Shown: positions 1-7,244 of the stretch, piece by piece
How positions within the stretch are numbered: position 1 is the first letter of the stretch
Layout: every line of letters starts with the position of its first letter
Assembly (NCBI GenBank): GCA_023957245.1
Contig: JAMLHJ010000013.1
Span: 1-64,000 of the forward strand
Length of the DNA stretch: 64,000 bases
DNA from: Chitinophagales bacterium
GTDB taxonomy: Bacteria; Bacteroidota; Bacteroidia; Chitinophagales; JADIYW01
Direction of reading: 5' to 3'
Position numbers and translations under genes: made by a program
The notes under the pieces: model-generated
The model's input: only the letters and a program-made list of their open reading frames with translations
Told to the model about the DNA's origin: nothing
Database searches by the model: none

Positions 1-7
1 CATTAAC

Positions 8-51
8 TATATTTGAAAGAGTTTGGGAAAGATTTTTTTCACAGACTGGCG
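8..51. repeat. 3' end of cassette-boundary repeat (copy 0)
   Basis: This partial copy is cut by the window edge. It shares the string AAGAGTTTG-G-AAGATTTTTTTC and the ending CTGGC with the complete copies at 1570-1746 and 3829-4003. It ends at the GTT at 51-53, which opens the first gene block. The family and its meaning are discussed under the other copies. Confidence 0.7.
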
Positions 52-194
52 TTATGTGCAAGTGTAACGACCGACATTGCCAAACATCAAGACGACCTTT
101 TTACTTCAAGATTTTTTTTACGGATTGTGATATTTTGACCCTTTGTGCGAATAATTAAAAAAGTAGCAAGTTGAACACTTAATTATTTAATCGA

Positions 195-392
195 ATGGGA
201 AACACAAAAAACAAATCATTGGCTATTGCATCTATTGCAATACTGCCCTTGATAACAGGATGCGGAATAACAATCACAAGAAATCACTATTATTGTTATC
301 CTGACCAAAGTGTAAAAAAATCAAACAAAAATGAAACACCAATCAACTATCCAATTGATACACTGACAAATTATAGGAATGGACAAAATTGA
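195..392 (+). CDS. Small predicted lipoprotein (65 aa), unknown function
   Basis: I do not recognise a family. The N-terminus has Lys residues, a hydrophobic stretch (about residues 9-20) and a lipobox-like I-T-G-C with Cys23, so a mature lipoprotein of about 43 residues is predicted. The tail is polar and rich in Asn, Lys and Tyr. The 3' end overlaps the start of the ECF sigma factor by 14 bases, which suggests translational coupling. It is the first gene of a three-gene block bounded by the cassette repeats. A role as sensor or partner of the sigma factor is inference from position only. A chance short ORF is possible, but the lipobox and the overlap argue for a real gene. Confidence 0.55.
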   Translation: MGNTKNKSLAIASIAILPLITGCGITITRNHYYCYPDQSVKKSNKNETPINYPIDTLTNYRNGQN

Positions 393-891
393 CAAATCCG
401 ACATATTTCTCTCTGTTGTTCAAACTAATAAAGGTATCATCTACAAGGTAGTGAATTCGTATTGTCAAAATATTGAAGACCGAAAAGACCTCGTTCAGGA
501 AATTATTATCCAACTATGGAAATCGTTTGACAATTATGACGACAATTTCAAACATTCAACTTGGATGTATCGGATTTCATTAAATGTTGCCATATCATTT
601 TACCGGAAAGAAAATAGTAGAAAGAAAATATCAAACCCTTTAATAGACGGAATTATCAATTTCTCGGATAATGACGATTTTGAAGATAAGGAAACTGATT
701 TGGGTATTTTACAACAGATGATTTCGCAACTAAAAGATTTGGATAAAGCATTGATACTACTTTATTTGGAAGAAAAGAGTTACAAAGAAATTTCCCAAAT
801 TATAGGTATTTCAGAAACGAATGTTGCTACTAAAATAAACCGTATCAAAAACAGCTTAAAACAAAAATTCACTCAACTTAAAAATCAATAA
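379..891 (+). CDS. ECF-type RNA polymerase sigma-70 factor
   Basis: At 170 aa it has the usual length of an extracytoplasmic-function sigma factor, with sigma-2 and sigma-4 regions only. Region 2 (about residues 18-82) includes DLVQEIIIQLWKSF and the WMYRISLNVAISFYRK stretch that bind core polymerase and the -10 element. Region 4 (about 112-165) has a helix-turn-helix around SYKEISQIIGISETNVATKINR for the -35 element. It should direct transcription of a small regulon in response to an envelope or external cue. It lies between a small lipoprotein gene (14-base overlap) and a membrane protein gene one base downstream, so the three form one operon. An ECF factor carried as cassette-like cargo is unusual. 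The family call is firm; its targets are unknown. Confidence 0.92.
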   Translation: MDKIDKSDIFLSVVQTNKGIIYKVVNSYCQNIEDRKDLVQEIIIQLWKSFDNYDDNFKHSTWMYRISLNVAISFYRKENSRKKISNPLIDGIINFSDNDDFEDKETDLGILQQMISQLKDLDKALILLYLEEKSYKEISQIIGISETNVATKINRIKNSLKQKFTQLKNQ

Positions 892-892
892 A

Positions 893-1552
893 ATGGAAAA
901 TACAGAATTAATTAGCATTTGGAAACAACAAAATGCAAAAATAGACAAAGCATTAGCAATTAATGAATTGCTACTAAAAGAAGTTATTAATAATAAAGCC
1001 AAGACTTCTTTGAAATCATTGATAAAATTAAAAACAGCAGGAATTATTGCTTTTGTTCTTTATCTGCTTCTTTTAAGCTATGCATTGGTTTATGCTTTTT
1101 CCAACTATTCCTCGGCTTGGAATTATTTTATTGTTTCAATTTCAGCAATCGTTTTAGTTAATATAAAAGGCTTTTCGGACTACGTTAAACATCTCATTTG
1201 GACTAATAACATCAATTATAATGGTAGTGTAATGGAAATTCAGCAGCAATTGTCACGACTGCAATTATCCATAATCAACCACGCTAAAACAATGTGTTTA
1301 CAGTTCCCATTTTACACTACATTTTATTTAAGCAATAAATGGTTTCCACAGAGTGTCGGATTTGGATACATAATTTTTCAGGTATTCCTGACAGGTTCTT
1401 TTATATATTTCAGCTATTGGTTATACAAAAACCACAAACCCGAAAACTTAGACAAAAAATGGTTCAGGAATATGATTACGGGGTCGGGCGGTAAATCAGT
1501 AATGAAAGCAATGGAGTTTTATAAGGAAATGGAAGAGTTTAAAAAGGGATGA
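893..1552 (+). CDS. Membrane protein downstream of ECF sigma factor, possible anti-sigma partner
   Basis: This 219-residue protein has a soluble, charged N-terminal segment of about 45 residues, then hydrophobic segments near residues 48-69, 76-93 and 157-178, and a charged C-terminal tail. I see no enzymatic motif. It starts one base after the sigma factor stop codon, so the two are almost certainly co-transcribed. Genes placed directly after ECF sigma factors often encode their membrane-bound anti-sigma factors, and the short cytoplasmic N-terminus could fill that role. That is inference from position: no zinc-binding anti-sigma motif or FecR-like domain is visible. Confidence 0.6.
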   Translation: MENTELISIWKQQNAKIDKALAINELLLKEVINNKAKTSLKSLIKLKTAGIIAFVLYLLLLSYALVYAFSNYSSAWNYFIVSISAIVLVNIKGFSDYVKHLIWTNNINYNGSVMEIQQQLSRLQLSIINHAKTMCLQFPFYTTFYLSNKWFPQSVGFGYIIFQVFLTGSFIYFSYWLYKNHKPENLDKKWFRNMITGSGGKSVMKAMEFYKEMEEFKKG

Positions 1553-1569
1553 CAAGAGCACCAGCACAT

Positions 1570-1746
1570 AACATTATGACGAATAGAAAAAAGCCATGAA
1601 TACAGCCATCCAATACTGAGATGGTGAGGCTTTTTGCTATTCGTAGCACTTTTTCAATCTCAGCAATCATTCAATTATTGAGCGATCAATACCAATTTTT
1701 ATATTATATTTAAAAGAGTTTGAGAAGATTTTTTTCGCAGATTGGC
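1570..1746. repeat. Cassette-boundary repeat, copy A (complete)
   Basis: This 177-base noncoding unit begins AACATTATGACG and ends GATTGGC. By hand alignment it is about 88% identical to copy B (3829-4003), with 19 substitutions and one 2-base gap. Its left part folds: 1579-1595 pairs with 1628-1644 in a 17-bp stem with one A/G mismatch, and an inner stem pairs 1606-1610 with 1620-1624. Its right part (1646-1746) is AT-rich and the best conserved. It separates the sigma-factor block from the ParD block. The layout resembles an integron attC site, but the ends do not match the standard GTTRRRY / RYYYAAC cores, so a different or divergent system is possible. Confidence 0.8.
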
Positions 1747-1834
1747 TTTGTGTGTCAGCATTTCAGAACAGAACCACCAATAAAAATTTTGATTTAATAC
1801 CAAGGATTGGTATATTTATTTCAAATTTATCAGC

Positions 1835-2086
1835 ATGGCTAAGAATACATCAATTTTGTTAGGCGACTATTTTGACAACTTTATAAAGCAACAAATTAAA
1901 AGTGGAAAATTCTCTTCTGCTAGTGAAGTCGTGCGAACAGCTTTAAGAATGTTCGAGTTTGAAGAATCAAAAAAAGCAGAACTTATAAACGAACTTAAGA
2001 AAGGAGAAAAATCTGGTTTTGTACAAGAATTTAATCGTGATAATTTCAAAAAAGAACTACATCAAAAACACCTTGCCAAGAAATGA
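1835..2086 (+). CDS. parD: Type II antitoxin, ParD family
   Basis: The 83-residue protein has the ribbon-helix-helix signature of ParD antitoxins: a short beta segment (NTSILLG), then helices through DYFDNFIKQQIKSGKFSSA and SEVVRTALRMFE. A charged C-terminal tail normally wraps the ParE toxin. It would bind its own promoter and neutralise the toxin. The stop codon overlaps the toxin start in an ATGA arrangement, but that toxin carries two nonsense codons, so this antitoxin is now an orphan. A TTTTG at 1787-1791 followed 19 bases later by TATATTTA (1811-1818) is a plausible promoter. The reading frame is intact. Confidence 0.92.
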   Translation: MAKNTSILLGDYFDNFIKQQIKSGKFSSASEVVRTALRMFEFEESKKAELINELKKGEKSGFVQEFNRDNFKKELHQKHLAKK

Positions 2087-2382
2087 ATTACAAAATAAGC
2101 ATCGAGGCAAAAAATGACATTTAAAAAATTTGGTTATACACTTTTGAGAACTAGTCGATAGAACAAGCGGATCATTATTTTGATTTAATCATGAACGAAA
2201 TCGAATACATTGCGAAAAACCCAAAATATGGGAAGGATTTTAGTGATGTAAGAAAAGATTATTTTAGAACTCAAATCAAATCACATTTCATATTTTACAA
2301 AGTGAATTCGAAGCAGAAAGAAGTTGAAATTGTCAGAGTCTTACATCAAAGAATGGATATTGAAAATAGACTCAACGAATAA
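2083..2382 (+). pseudogene. parE: ParE-family toxin, inactivated by two in-frame stop codons
   Basis: Reading from the ATG at 2083, which overlaps the parD stop, gives a full-length ParE frame of about 99 codons. It is interrupted by TAA at 2122-2124 and TAG at 2152-2154. Continuing in the same frame gives typical ParE sequence: IEQADHYFDLIMNEIEYIA, then the conserved end SHFIFYKV-EVEIVRVLHQRMDIENRL. The second stop sits where homologs have Trp and is one base from TGG. The first is one base from GAA or AAA. ParE toxins poison DNA gyrase. An internal ATG at 2191 could yield a 63-residue C-terminal fragment, but without the N-terminal helices it should not be a working toxin. Confidence 0.88.
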
Positions 2383-2385
2383 ACT

Positions 2386-2541
2386 ATGACTGACTTTTTA
2401 GATTGGCAGAAACTAACGGAAAAGCTGAAAACCGTACCGAGTAAGCAAAACGAAAAAAACACAATAAAATGGGTACAACATGATCTAAGATCTTTTTGGT
2501 TTTTTTCTTCCACAAAAGAAAAAACCGTATCTTTGAGATAA
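2386..2541 (+). CDS. Short ORF of 51 codons, doubtful
   Basis: An ATG-initiated frame begins three bases after the parE pseudogene stop. Its first ~35 residues (MTDFLDWQKLTEKL and on) look like a plausible protein start, but the second half becomes low-complexity Phe/Ser/Lys. It has no family I recognise. It may be a truncated remnant or chance. The promoter of the next gene lies inside its 3' end, which argues against a conserved product. Confidence 0.2.
   Translation: MTDFLDWQKLTEKLKTVPSKQNEKNTIKWVQHDLRSFWFFSSTKEKTVSLR
2528..2535 (+). promoter_or_regulatory. Bacteroidetes -7 element TATCTTTG
   Basis: This is an exact match to TAnnTTTG, placed 16 bases before the ATG of the AAA ATPase gene. 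I see no TTG at the usual 17-23-base distance upstream, so the -33 half is weak. It would let the ATPase be transcribed independently of the toxin-antitoxin pair in the same block. Confidence 0.5.
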
Positions 2542-2551
2542 ATTTTAGGGT

Positions 2552-3814
2552 ATGGAAGAATTTTTTAGTGAAATCAGAAAATATAATTTCTGGGACGAAA
2601 ACATCCCTAATCTTGGTTATTATCGTACTGATTATGTCGAAAAAATTTATAGTTTTTCGGGCAACAGATTGGTTAAAGTATTAGTCGGGCAACGTCGAAC
2701 AGGTAAAAGTTATGTCCTACGTCAGCTACTTAATAAGCTAACGCAGAATAATGTAAATAAAATCAACACATTATATATCAACAGAGAATATACTGATTTT
2801 GATTTCCTAAAAACCTACAAAGACCTTGACAAATTTGTAAAATTCTACAAAAAAGAACTAAAAGTTAAGGGCAAAATTTATCTTTTTATTGATGAAATTC
2901 AGAATATAGAGGCTTGGGAATATTTTATAAATTCGTATTCACAAGATTTTACCCAAGAATACGAAATTTATATTTCAGGCTCTAACTCAAAAATGCTTTC
3001 AGGCGAATTATCAACGCTTTTAAGTGGTAGATATATAGAATTCGAGATTTTTCCTTTCAGTTATACGGAGTATTGTGGCATTTTGCAAAAAGACAATTCA
3101 AAACAAAGTTTTGTTGATTATATGGAAAGTGGTGGACTACCCGAACTTTTTCACTTGCAAAATGAAGAAACCAAACGCAATTATGTTTCAGCAGTTAAAG
3201 ACACCGTTTTTCTTCGTGATATTATACAACGATATAGCATAAAAGAGCCGAAACTTTTGGAGGATGTTTTTGTGTATTTGGTAAACAATGCGGCAAATAT
3301 GGTATCCATAACAAACATTGTAAAATATTTCAAAAGTTTACAGCGCAACACAACATATGATACTATTTCAGCTTATATTGGCTATTTGGAAGATGCGTTT
3401 TTAGTGCATAAATCAGAACGCTACAACATTAAAGGAAAAGATACCATTTCGGGAAATGCTAAATATTATATCAATGATATGGCGTATAAAAATTACCTCT
3501 ATACAGGTTTTGGATATGGTATTGGTTACAAACTTGAAAACATCGTGTATTTAATCTTAAAACGTGCAGGGTACAAAGTTTATACAGGTGTTACAAACTA
3601 CAAAGAAGTTGATTTTGTAGCGTTAAAAGACGACAACGTTTTATATGTACAAGCCACTTATTTGCTTGTTGACGAAAATACAATAAATCGAGAATACAGC
3701 CCACTTGAACAAATTGCTGATAACTATGAAAAGGTGGTAGTTTCACTTGACGATGGTGCTTTCCCGCAAAAAAACGGAATAAAACATATACAAATGTGGA
3801 ATTTCAGACCTTAA
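2552..3814 (+). CDS. AAA-family ATPase with DUF4143-type C-terminus
   Basis: The 420-residue protein has a Walker A GQRRTGKS (residues 46-53) and a Walker B LFIDEIQ (111-117). A sensor-like ISGSNSKMLSGE is followed by the LSGRYIEFEIFPFSYTEY segment typical of the AAA_14/DUF4143 group. The C-terminal half ends with a small alpha/beta region containing EVDFVALKDD, reminiscent of a nuclease-like fold, although I cannot confirm catalysis. These standalone ATPases are very common in Bacteroidetes accessory DNA and their role is not settled. It has its own -7 element and lies in the same repeat-bounded block as the ParD/ParE pair. Length and motifs are normal for the family and the frame is intact. 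Confidence 0.9.
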   Translation: MEEFFSEIRKYNFWDENIPNLGYYRTDYVEKIYSFSGNRLVKVLVGQRRTGKSYVLRQLLNKLTQNNVNKINTLYINREYTDFDFLKTYKDLDKFVKFYKKELKVKGKIYLFIDEIQNIEAWEYFINSYSQDFTQEYEIYISGSNSKMLSGELSTLLSGRYIEFEIFPFSYTEYCGILQKDNSKQSFVDYMESGGLPELFHLQNEETKRNYVSAVKDTVFLRDIIQRYSIKEPKLLEDVFVYLVNNAANMVSITNIVKYFKSLQRNTTYDTISAYIGYLEDAFLVHKSERYNIKGKDTISGNAKYYINDMAYKNYLYTGFGYGIGYKLENIVYLILKRAGYKVYTGVTNYKEVDFVALKDDNVLYVQATYLLVDENTINREYSPLEQIADNYEKVVVSLDDGAFPQKNGIKHIQMWNFRP

Positions 3815-3828
3815 AAGCATCTGCCTAC

Positions 3829-4003
3829 AACATCATAACAAATAGAAAAAAGCCATAAATACTGCCATCCAATACTGAGCCGGTGTGGCATTTTGCTATT
3901 TATAGCACTTTTTCAATCTCAGCAATCATTCAATTATTAAGCAATTAACACCAATTTTTATATTATATTTAAAAGAGTTTGAGAAGATTTTTCATAGGCT
4001 GGC
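3829..4003. repeat. Cassette-boundary repeat, copy B (complete)
   Basis: This 175-base noncoding copy runs from AACATCATAAC to GGCTGGC. It keeps the stem of copy A in weaker form (3840-3854 against 3887-3901). One stem pair changes from G-C in copy A (1581/1642) to A-T here (3840/3901), and the single A/G mismatch is retained at the same position. It separates the ATPase block from the PIN-toxin block and is followed by the GTT at 4004-4006. Confidence 0.8.
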
Positions 4004-4100
4004 GTTGACTATCCGGTTGCCTAAACGCATTAGAAATTGAAATTTTGACCTTATAACAACATTTTTTCGTAAATTCGGGGAAAGAGTTAAAACTTGAAAA

Positions 4101-4331
4101 ATGAAAACAGCATTGCAAATAGATATAACCTTTGACCAGATTTTGTCTATGGTAAAACAGTTGTCCAGGAAGCAGAAAATTGAGCTTTCCAAAGAGTTAG
4201 AAAAAGAAGCGATAGACTCGAAACTAACTCAACTGTTGAAATCATTTAAGACGAAAGAGCTTGACCTGAAAACGATAAATTCAGAAGTCGAAACTGTAAG
4301 ACAGGAAATCTATGCCAAACAAAAACATTAA
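4101..4331 (+). CDS. Antitoxin of a PIN-type toxin-antitoxin pair
   Basis: The 76-residue, highly charged helical protein (MKTALQIDITFDQILSMVKQL, then Lys/Glu-rich helices) has the size, composition and position of a Bacteroidetes antitoxin paired with a PIN-domain toxin. Its last 20 bases overlap the start of the PIN frame at 4312, the usual coupling for such modules. The N-terminus may form a small DNA-binding fold, while the C-terminus would cover the toxin active site. The frame is open, yet the partner toxin has a nonsense codon. A TTTTG at 4043-4047 and TAAATTCG at 4070-4077, 22 bases apart, are a possible promoter. Confidence 0.75.
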   Translation: MKTALQIDITFDQILSMVKQLSRKQKIELSKELEKEAIDSKLTQLLKSFKTKELDLKTINSEVETVRQEIYAKQKH

Positions 4332-4731
4332 AGTCATTTTTGACACCAACGTTTGGATAAGTTTTCTGATTGGTAAACACCTTACAAAAATTAAGCGATA
4401 TATTTCAAGTGGGGAAATTATAGTTGTAACGACAGACCAACTGTTAACTGAAATCAAAACAGTAACGGCACGCCCAAAGCTCAAGAAATACTTTCCTAAA
4501 TAGAATGTTCAAGAGTTGCTGAATCTTTTAGAAACTATTGCAGAGAACATTGAAATTAAGCCTATACATTTTATTAATAGAGACCCGAAAGATAATTTTC
4601 TTTTGGACTTGATAGATTTTTCAAAAGCTGACTATTTGGTAACGGGAGACAAAGACTTATTAGAGCATAACCCTTTTAAGACAGCAAAAATATTAACACC
4701 TACAGAATTTGAAAAACAGATGAGAAAATAG
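4312..4731 (+). pseudogene. PIN-domain toxin (VapC-like), interrupted by an in-frame TAG
   Basis: The frame from ATG 4312 reads a PIN domain start (KVIFDTNVWISFL, acidic Asp11), an acidic Glu47, and a stop TAG at 4501-4503 (codon 64). The same frame then continues for 75 codons with the remaining PIN signature, RDPKDNFLLDL (Asp94) and DYLVTGDKDLL (Asp113), ending at a normal stop at 4729-4731. PIN toxins are RNases that use these acidic residues to bind metal. The stop cuts the catalytic set in two, so the toxin should be inactive. CAG, AAG or GAG to TAG is a one-base change. TTG at 4516 could restart translation, but that fragment lacks the first two acidic residues. Confidence 0.85.
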
Positions 4732-4742
4732 CCCAAACCACC

Positions 4743-4842
4743 AACATTATGTCGAATAGAATAAACCCATAAATAGCAATCCCATACTGAAACTATGAAG
4801 ATTTTGGCTAATCCTTTTTCAACGACTCTTCATGCTAGGGCG
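4743..4842. repeat. Cassette-boundary repeat, copy C (short, degenerate)
   Basis: It begins AACATTATGTCGAATAGA, like copies A and B, and ends at GGGCGTT (GTT 4842-4844). It lacks most of the conserved AT-rich right part and its stem is poorly paired (GAATAGAATAAA against the reverse complement of ATTTTGGCTAATC). It marks the right edge of the island. The ~215 bases from here to the protease gene show nothing I can name beyond AT-rich upstream DNA. Confidence 0.6.
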
Positions 4843-5059
4843 TTTAGATAGTTTTGTAGTTGCTATAAACTCCAACTCAAATATTTATCCCTAATTAAAA
4901 CATATTAGGTCATTATATTCTCAATAAAAAATATTTTTTGCAAATTTTAATATCAAAGCATTTGACATTAATTTGATTTATCCGTAATCTTGAAGCATAA
5001 GAGTGTAAATTCCTTTTTATCGAAAAATCTTTTTGTTTATTTAGTATTAGTCATTTCCT

Positions 5060-6643
5060 ATGAAATTCCTAAAATCATATCTTTTTATTTTCTTCTTATT
5101 CTATACCAGCAGTTCTCTTTTTGCTCAAGATGCTTTTAATAAGATGTCCTATTTCCTCAAACTTATTCAATCTCAATATGTTGAGGAGGTCAATCTAGAT
5201 TCGTTGGTAGAAATAGGTATAACAAGTATTTTGGAACATCTGGATCCTCACTCTGTGTATATGAATAAAGAGGATCTCAAAAAAGCCAATGAACCTCTAG
5301 AAGGAAATTTTGAAGGGGTGGGAATTCAGTTTAATATCGTTGACGATACCATCAATGTTGTACATGTTATTCAAGGTGGTCCTTCTCAAAAAGTGGGAAT
5401 ACAAGATGGAGACAAGATTGTAAAAGTAAATGGCGACACTGTAGCTGGAAATGGCATTACCAACGACCAAGTATTCAAAAGATTGAGAGGACCCAAAGGA
5501 ACTGAGGTGGTCATAGGTGTAAGTCGAATTGGAGAACCTGATATTATCGATTTTTTAGTTGTAAGAGATAAAATTCCTTTATTTGCAATAGATGCCGCAT
5601 ATCTCAATCCAGACAAAATAGGCTATATCAAGTTGTCAAGATTTTCTGCAACTGCCACTAAAGAAGTAAAATCTGCAATAGATTCATTAAATGGACTGGG
5701 CATGAAAAGTTTGATTTTGGATCTCACAGGCAATGGAGGTGGATATCTCAATCAAGCACAAGGATTGGCAGATTTGTTTTTAGATGATGAAAAATTGATT
5801 GTCTATACCGAAGGTCGAGCACAACCACGTCAAGAATTGCATGCTGAAGATAAAGGCCCTTTTGAAAAAGGTCGCCTTGTCATTATGGTAGATGGTGCGA
5901 GTGCAAGTGCGAGTGAGATTGTCTCTGGAGCTGTACAAGATTGGGATCGTGGTGTATTGGTTGGACGTAGAACGTATGGGAAAGGGCTGGTTCAAAAAAG
6001 TTATACATTGCCAGATTATACGGCTATTAGATTGACAATGGCTCATTATTATATTCCGAGTGGTAGATGTATCCAAAAGCCTTATAAGAATGGCAATAAA
6101 AAATATGCTGAAGATTTATATGATAGATATGAAAGTGGAGAATTGTTCGATGAAAATAAAATTGATATCGTAGATTCTACTCTGTATTACACTCATGGCA
6201 AGCGTCCAGTATATGGTGGCTGGGGAGTGATTCCTGATGTATATGTTCCTGCTGATACTTCTTGGCGTTCAGATTTTTATAGTAAAATCATTCGTTCGGG
6301 ATTGTTTTCAAAATTTGCACTCAAATATGTCAATAATCATAGACCTGAATTGAATCAGAAATATCCTGATTTAAATACTTTTATTAAAAATTTCAATACT
6401 GAAGGAACACTTTGGATGGACTTCTTAGCGTATGCTGAAGAAAAAGAGGTCAAACCTGAAGGGGATTATTCTGCTAGTATTCGAAATATGCAGATGCAAT
6501 TAAAAGCATTAGTAGCACAATATTTATTTGATTCAAAAGCATATTTCCAGATTATCAACGATTTAGATCCAATTTATATCAAAGCAATGGATATCATCAA
6601 TAACAAATCCTATAAAAAGATTTTAGATGGTAGTGAAAAATAA
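5060..6643 (+). CDS. Carboxy-terminal processing protease, S41 family
   Basis: This 527-residue exported serine protease has a signal peptide (MKFLKSYLFIFFLFY to about residue 22). A PDZ domain follows (about 75-165; GVGIQFNIVDDTI, GIQDGDKIVKVNGD), then the S41 core. The catalytic Ser-Lys pair is visible: Ser283 in GASASASE and Lys308 in TYGKGLVQ, 25 residues apart as in Tsp/CtpB. About 200 residues after the core form a C-terminal extension common in Bacteroidetes members. It should cleave C-terminal segments of periplasmic or envelope proteins. It stands alone between the cassette island and a long repeat-rich gap, with no obvious operon partner. The family call is firm; the substrate is unknown. 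Confidence 0.93.
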   Translation: MKFLKSYLFIFFLFYTSSSLFAQDAFNKMSYFLKLIQSQYVEEVNLDSLVEIGITSILEHLDPHSVYMNKEDLKKANEPLEGNFEGVGIQFNIVDDTINVVHVIQGGPSQKVGIQDGDKIVKVNGDTVAGNGITNDQVFKRLRGPKGTEVVIGVSRIGEPDIIDFLVVRDKIPLFAIDAAYLNPDKIGYIKLSRFSATATKEVKSAIDSLNGLGMKSLILDLTGNGGGYLNQAQGLADLFLDDEKLIVYTEGRAQPRQELHAEDKGPFEKGRLVIMVDGASASASEIVSGAVQDWDRGVLVGRRTYGKGLVQKSYTLPDYTAIRLTMAHYYIPSGRCIQKPYKNGNKKYAEDLYDRYESGELFDENKIDIVDSTLYYTHGKRPVYGGWGVIPDVYVPADTSWRSDFYSKIIRSGLFSKFALKYVNNHRPELNQKYPDLNTFIKNFNTEGTLWMDFLAYAEEKEVKPEGDYSASIRNMQMQLKALVAQYLFDSKAYFQIINDLDPIYIKAMDIINNKSYKKILDGSEK

Positions 6644-7244
6644 TTTTAGGAATAGGCATTTTAATACTCCATTTAATGTCGTTTAGTTAAGAAATGATTT
6701 GGCTTAGATTCTTACAGAAATCGGAGATTCGACGGAGCCAATGGCTCGAAATAGTCCATTTTTTATAGTAAAGTGTCATGTTGTTAAGCATCTCTAAATA
6801 ATATTACTTCGCTATGAGATTCTTTAAGAAAAGGACAGTGGTATTGTCATGCAGAGCTTGCGAAGAAGCATCTATAAAGAGACGACCCTGAAATGAATTC
6901 AGGGACGTTATATAGATAGAATTGTACGTTGCGCATGCGTCCTGCACCATAGATTTTGATGCTGGGCACCCACTATACGAAGAAAGCGTGATTTCTTCAA
7001 CTGTTTGAGACGAAGTCGAGTTTTGAAGAAATAACTTTCAAGTATTTAGTGGGTCAGCGAAAAATCCGGTGCGATTCTTTTGCATACTTTTTCTTCTAAA
7101 GAAAAGTATGAAGAAAAAATATTGAAGTAATATATAGATTGCTTAGTTCCTCGCTATGATTTTCTTGGCTCGTGATGATAAGCATCTATAAATTTATTAA
7201 AATACATAATAAACGATATTGATACTCCTTTCCTAAAAAACATT
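6644..7244. other. 600-base gene-free stretch built of short dispersed repeats and hairpins
   Basis: I find no credible ORF here. The motif AAGCATCT(A/C)TAAA occurs three times (6786-6798, 6866-6878, 7180-7192), and TCGCTATGA occurs near 6809 and 7151. A perfect 7-bp hairpin lies at 6886-6904 (CCCTGAA/TTCAGGG, flanked by two more pairs beyond an A/A mismatch). A bulged hairpin at 7083-7110 has arms CATACTTTT/AAAAGTATG. Strings such as TGTCATGCAGAGCTTGCGAAG resemble extragenic repeats I recall from other Bacteroidetes genomes. Local base composition is more GC-rich than the neighbouring genes. No T-run follows either hairpin in the right orientation to call a terminator. Confidence 0.6.

Noticed and set aside
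2122-4503. Stop-codon readthrough or TAG/TAA recoding to explain the interrupted toxins
   Set aside because: Both TAG and TAA serve as normal terminal stops throughout the window (for example at 4729-4731 and 55411-55413), and both lesions are confined to toxin genes, so inactivation is simpler.
7083-7110. Hairpin after the OleC-like ligase as a rho-independent terminator
   Set aside because: Read on the minus strand, no T-run follows the stem; it fits better as a dispersed repeat element.
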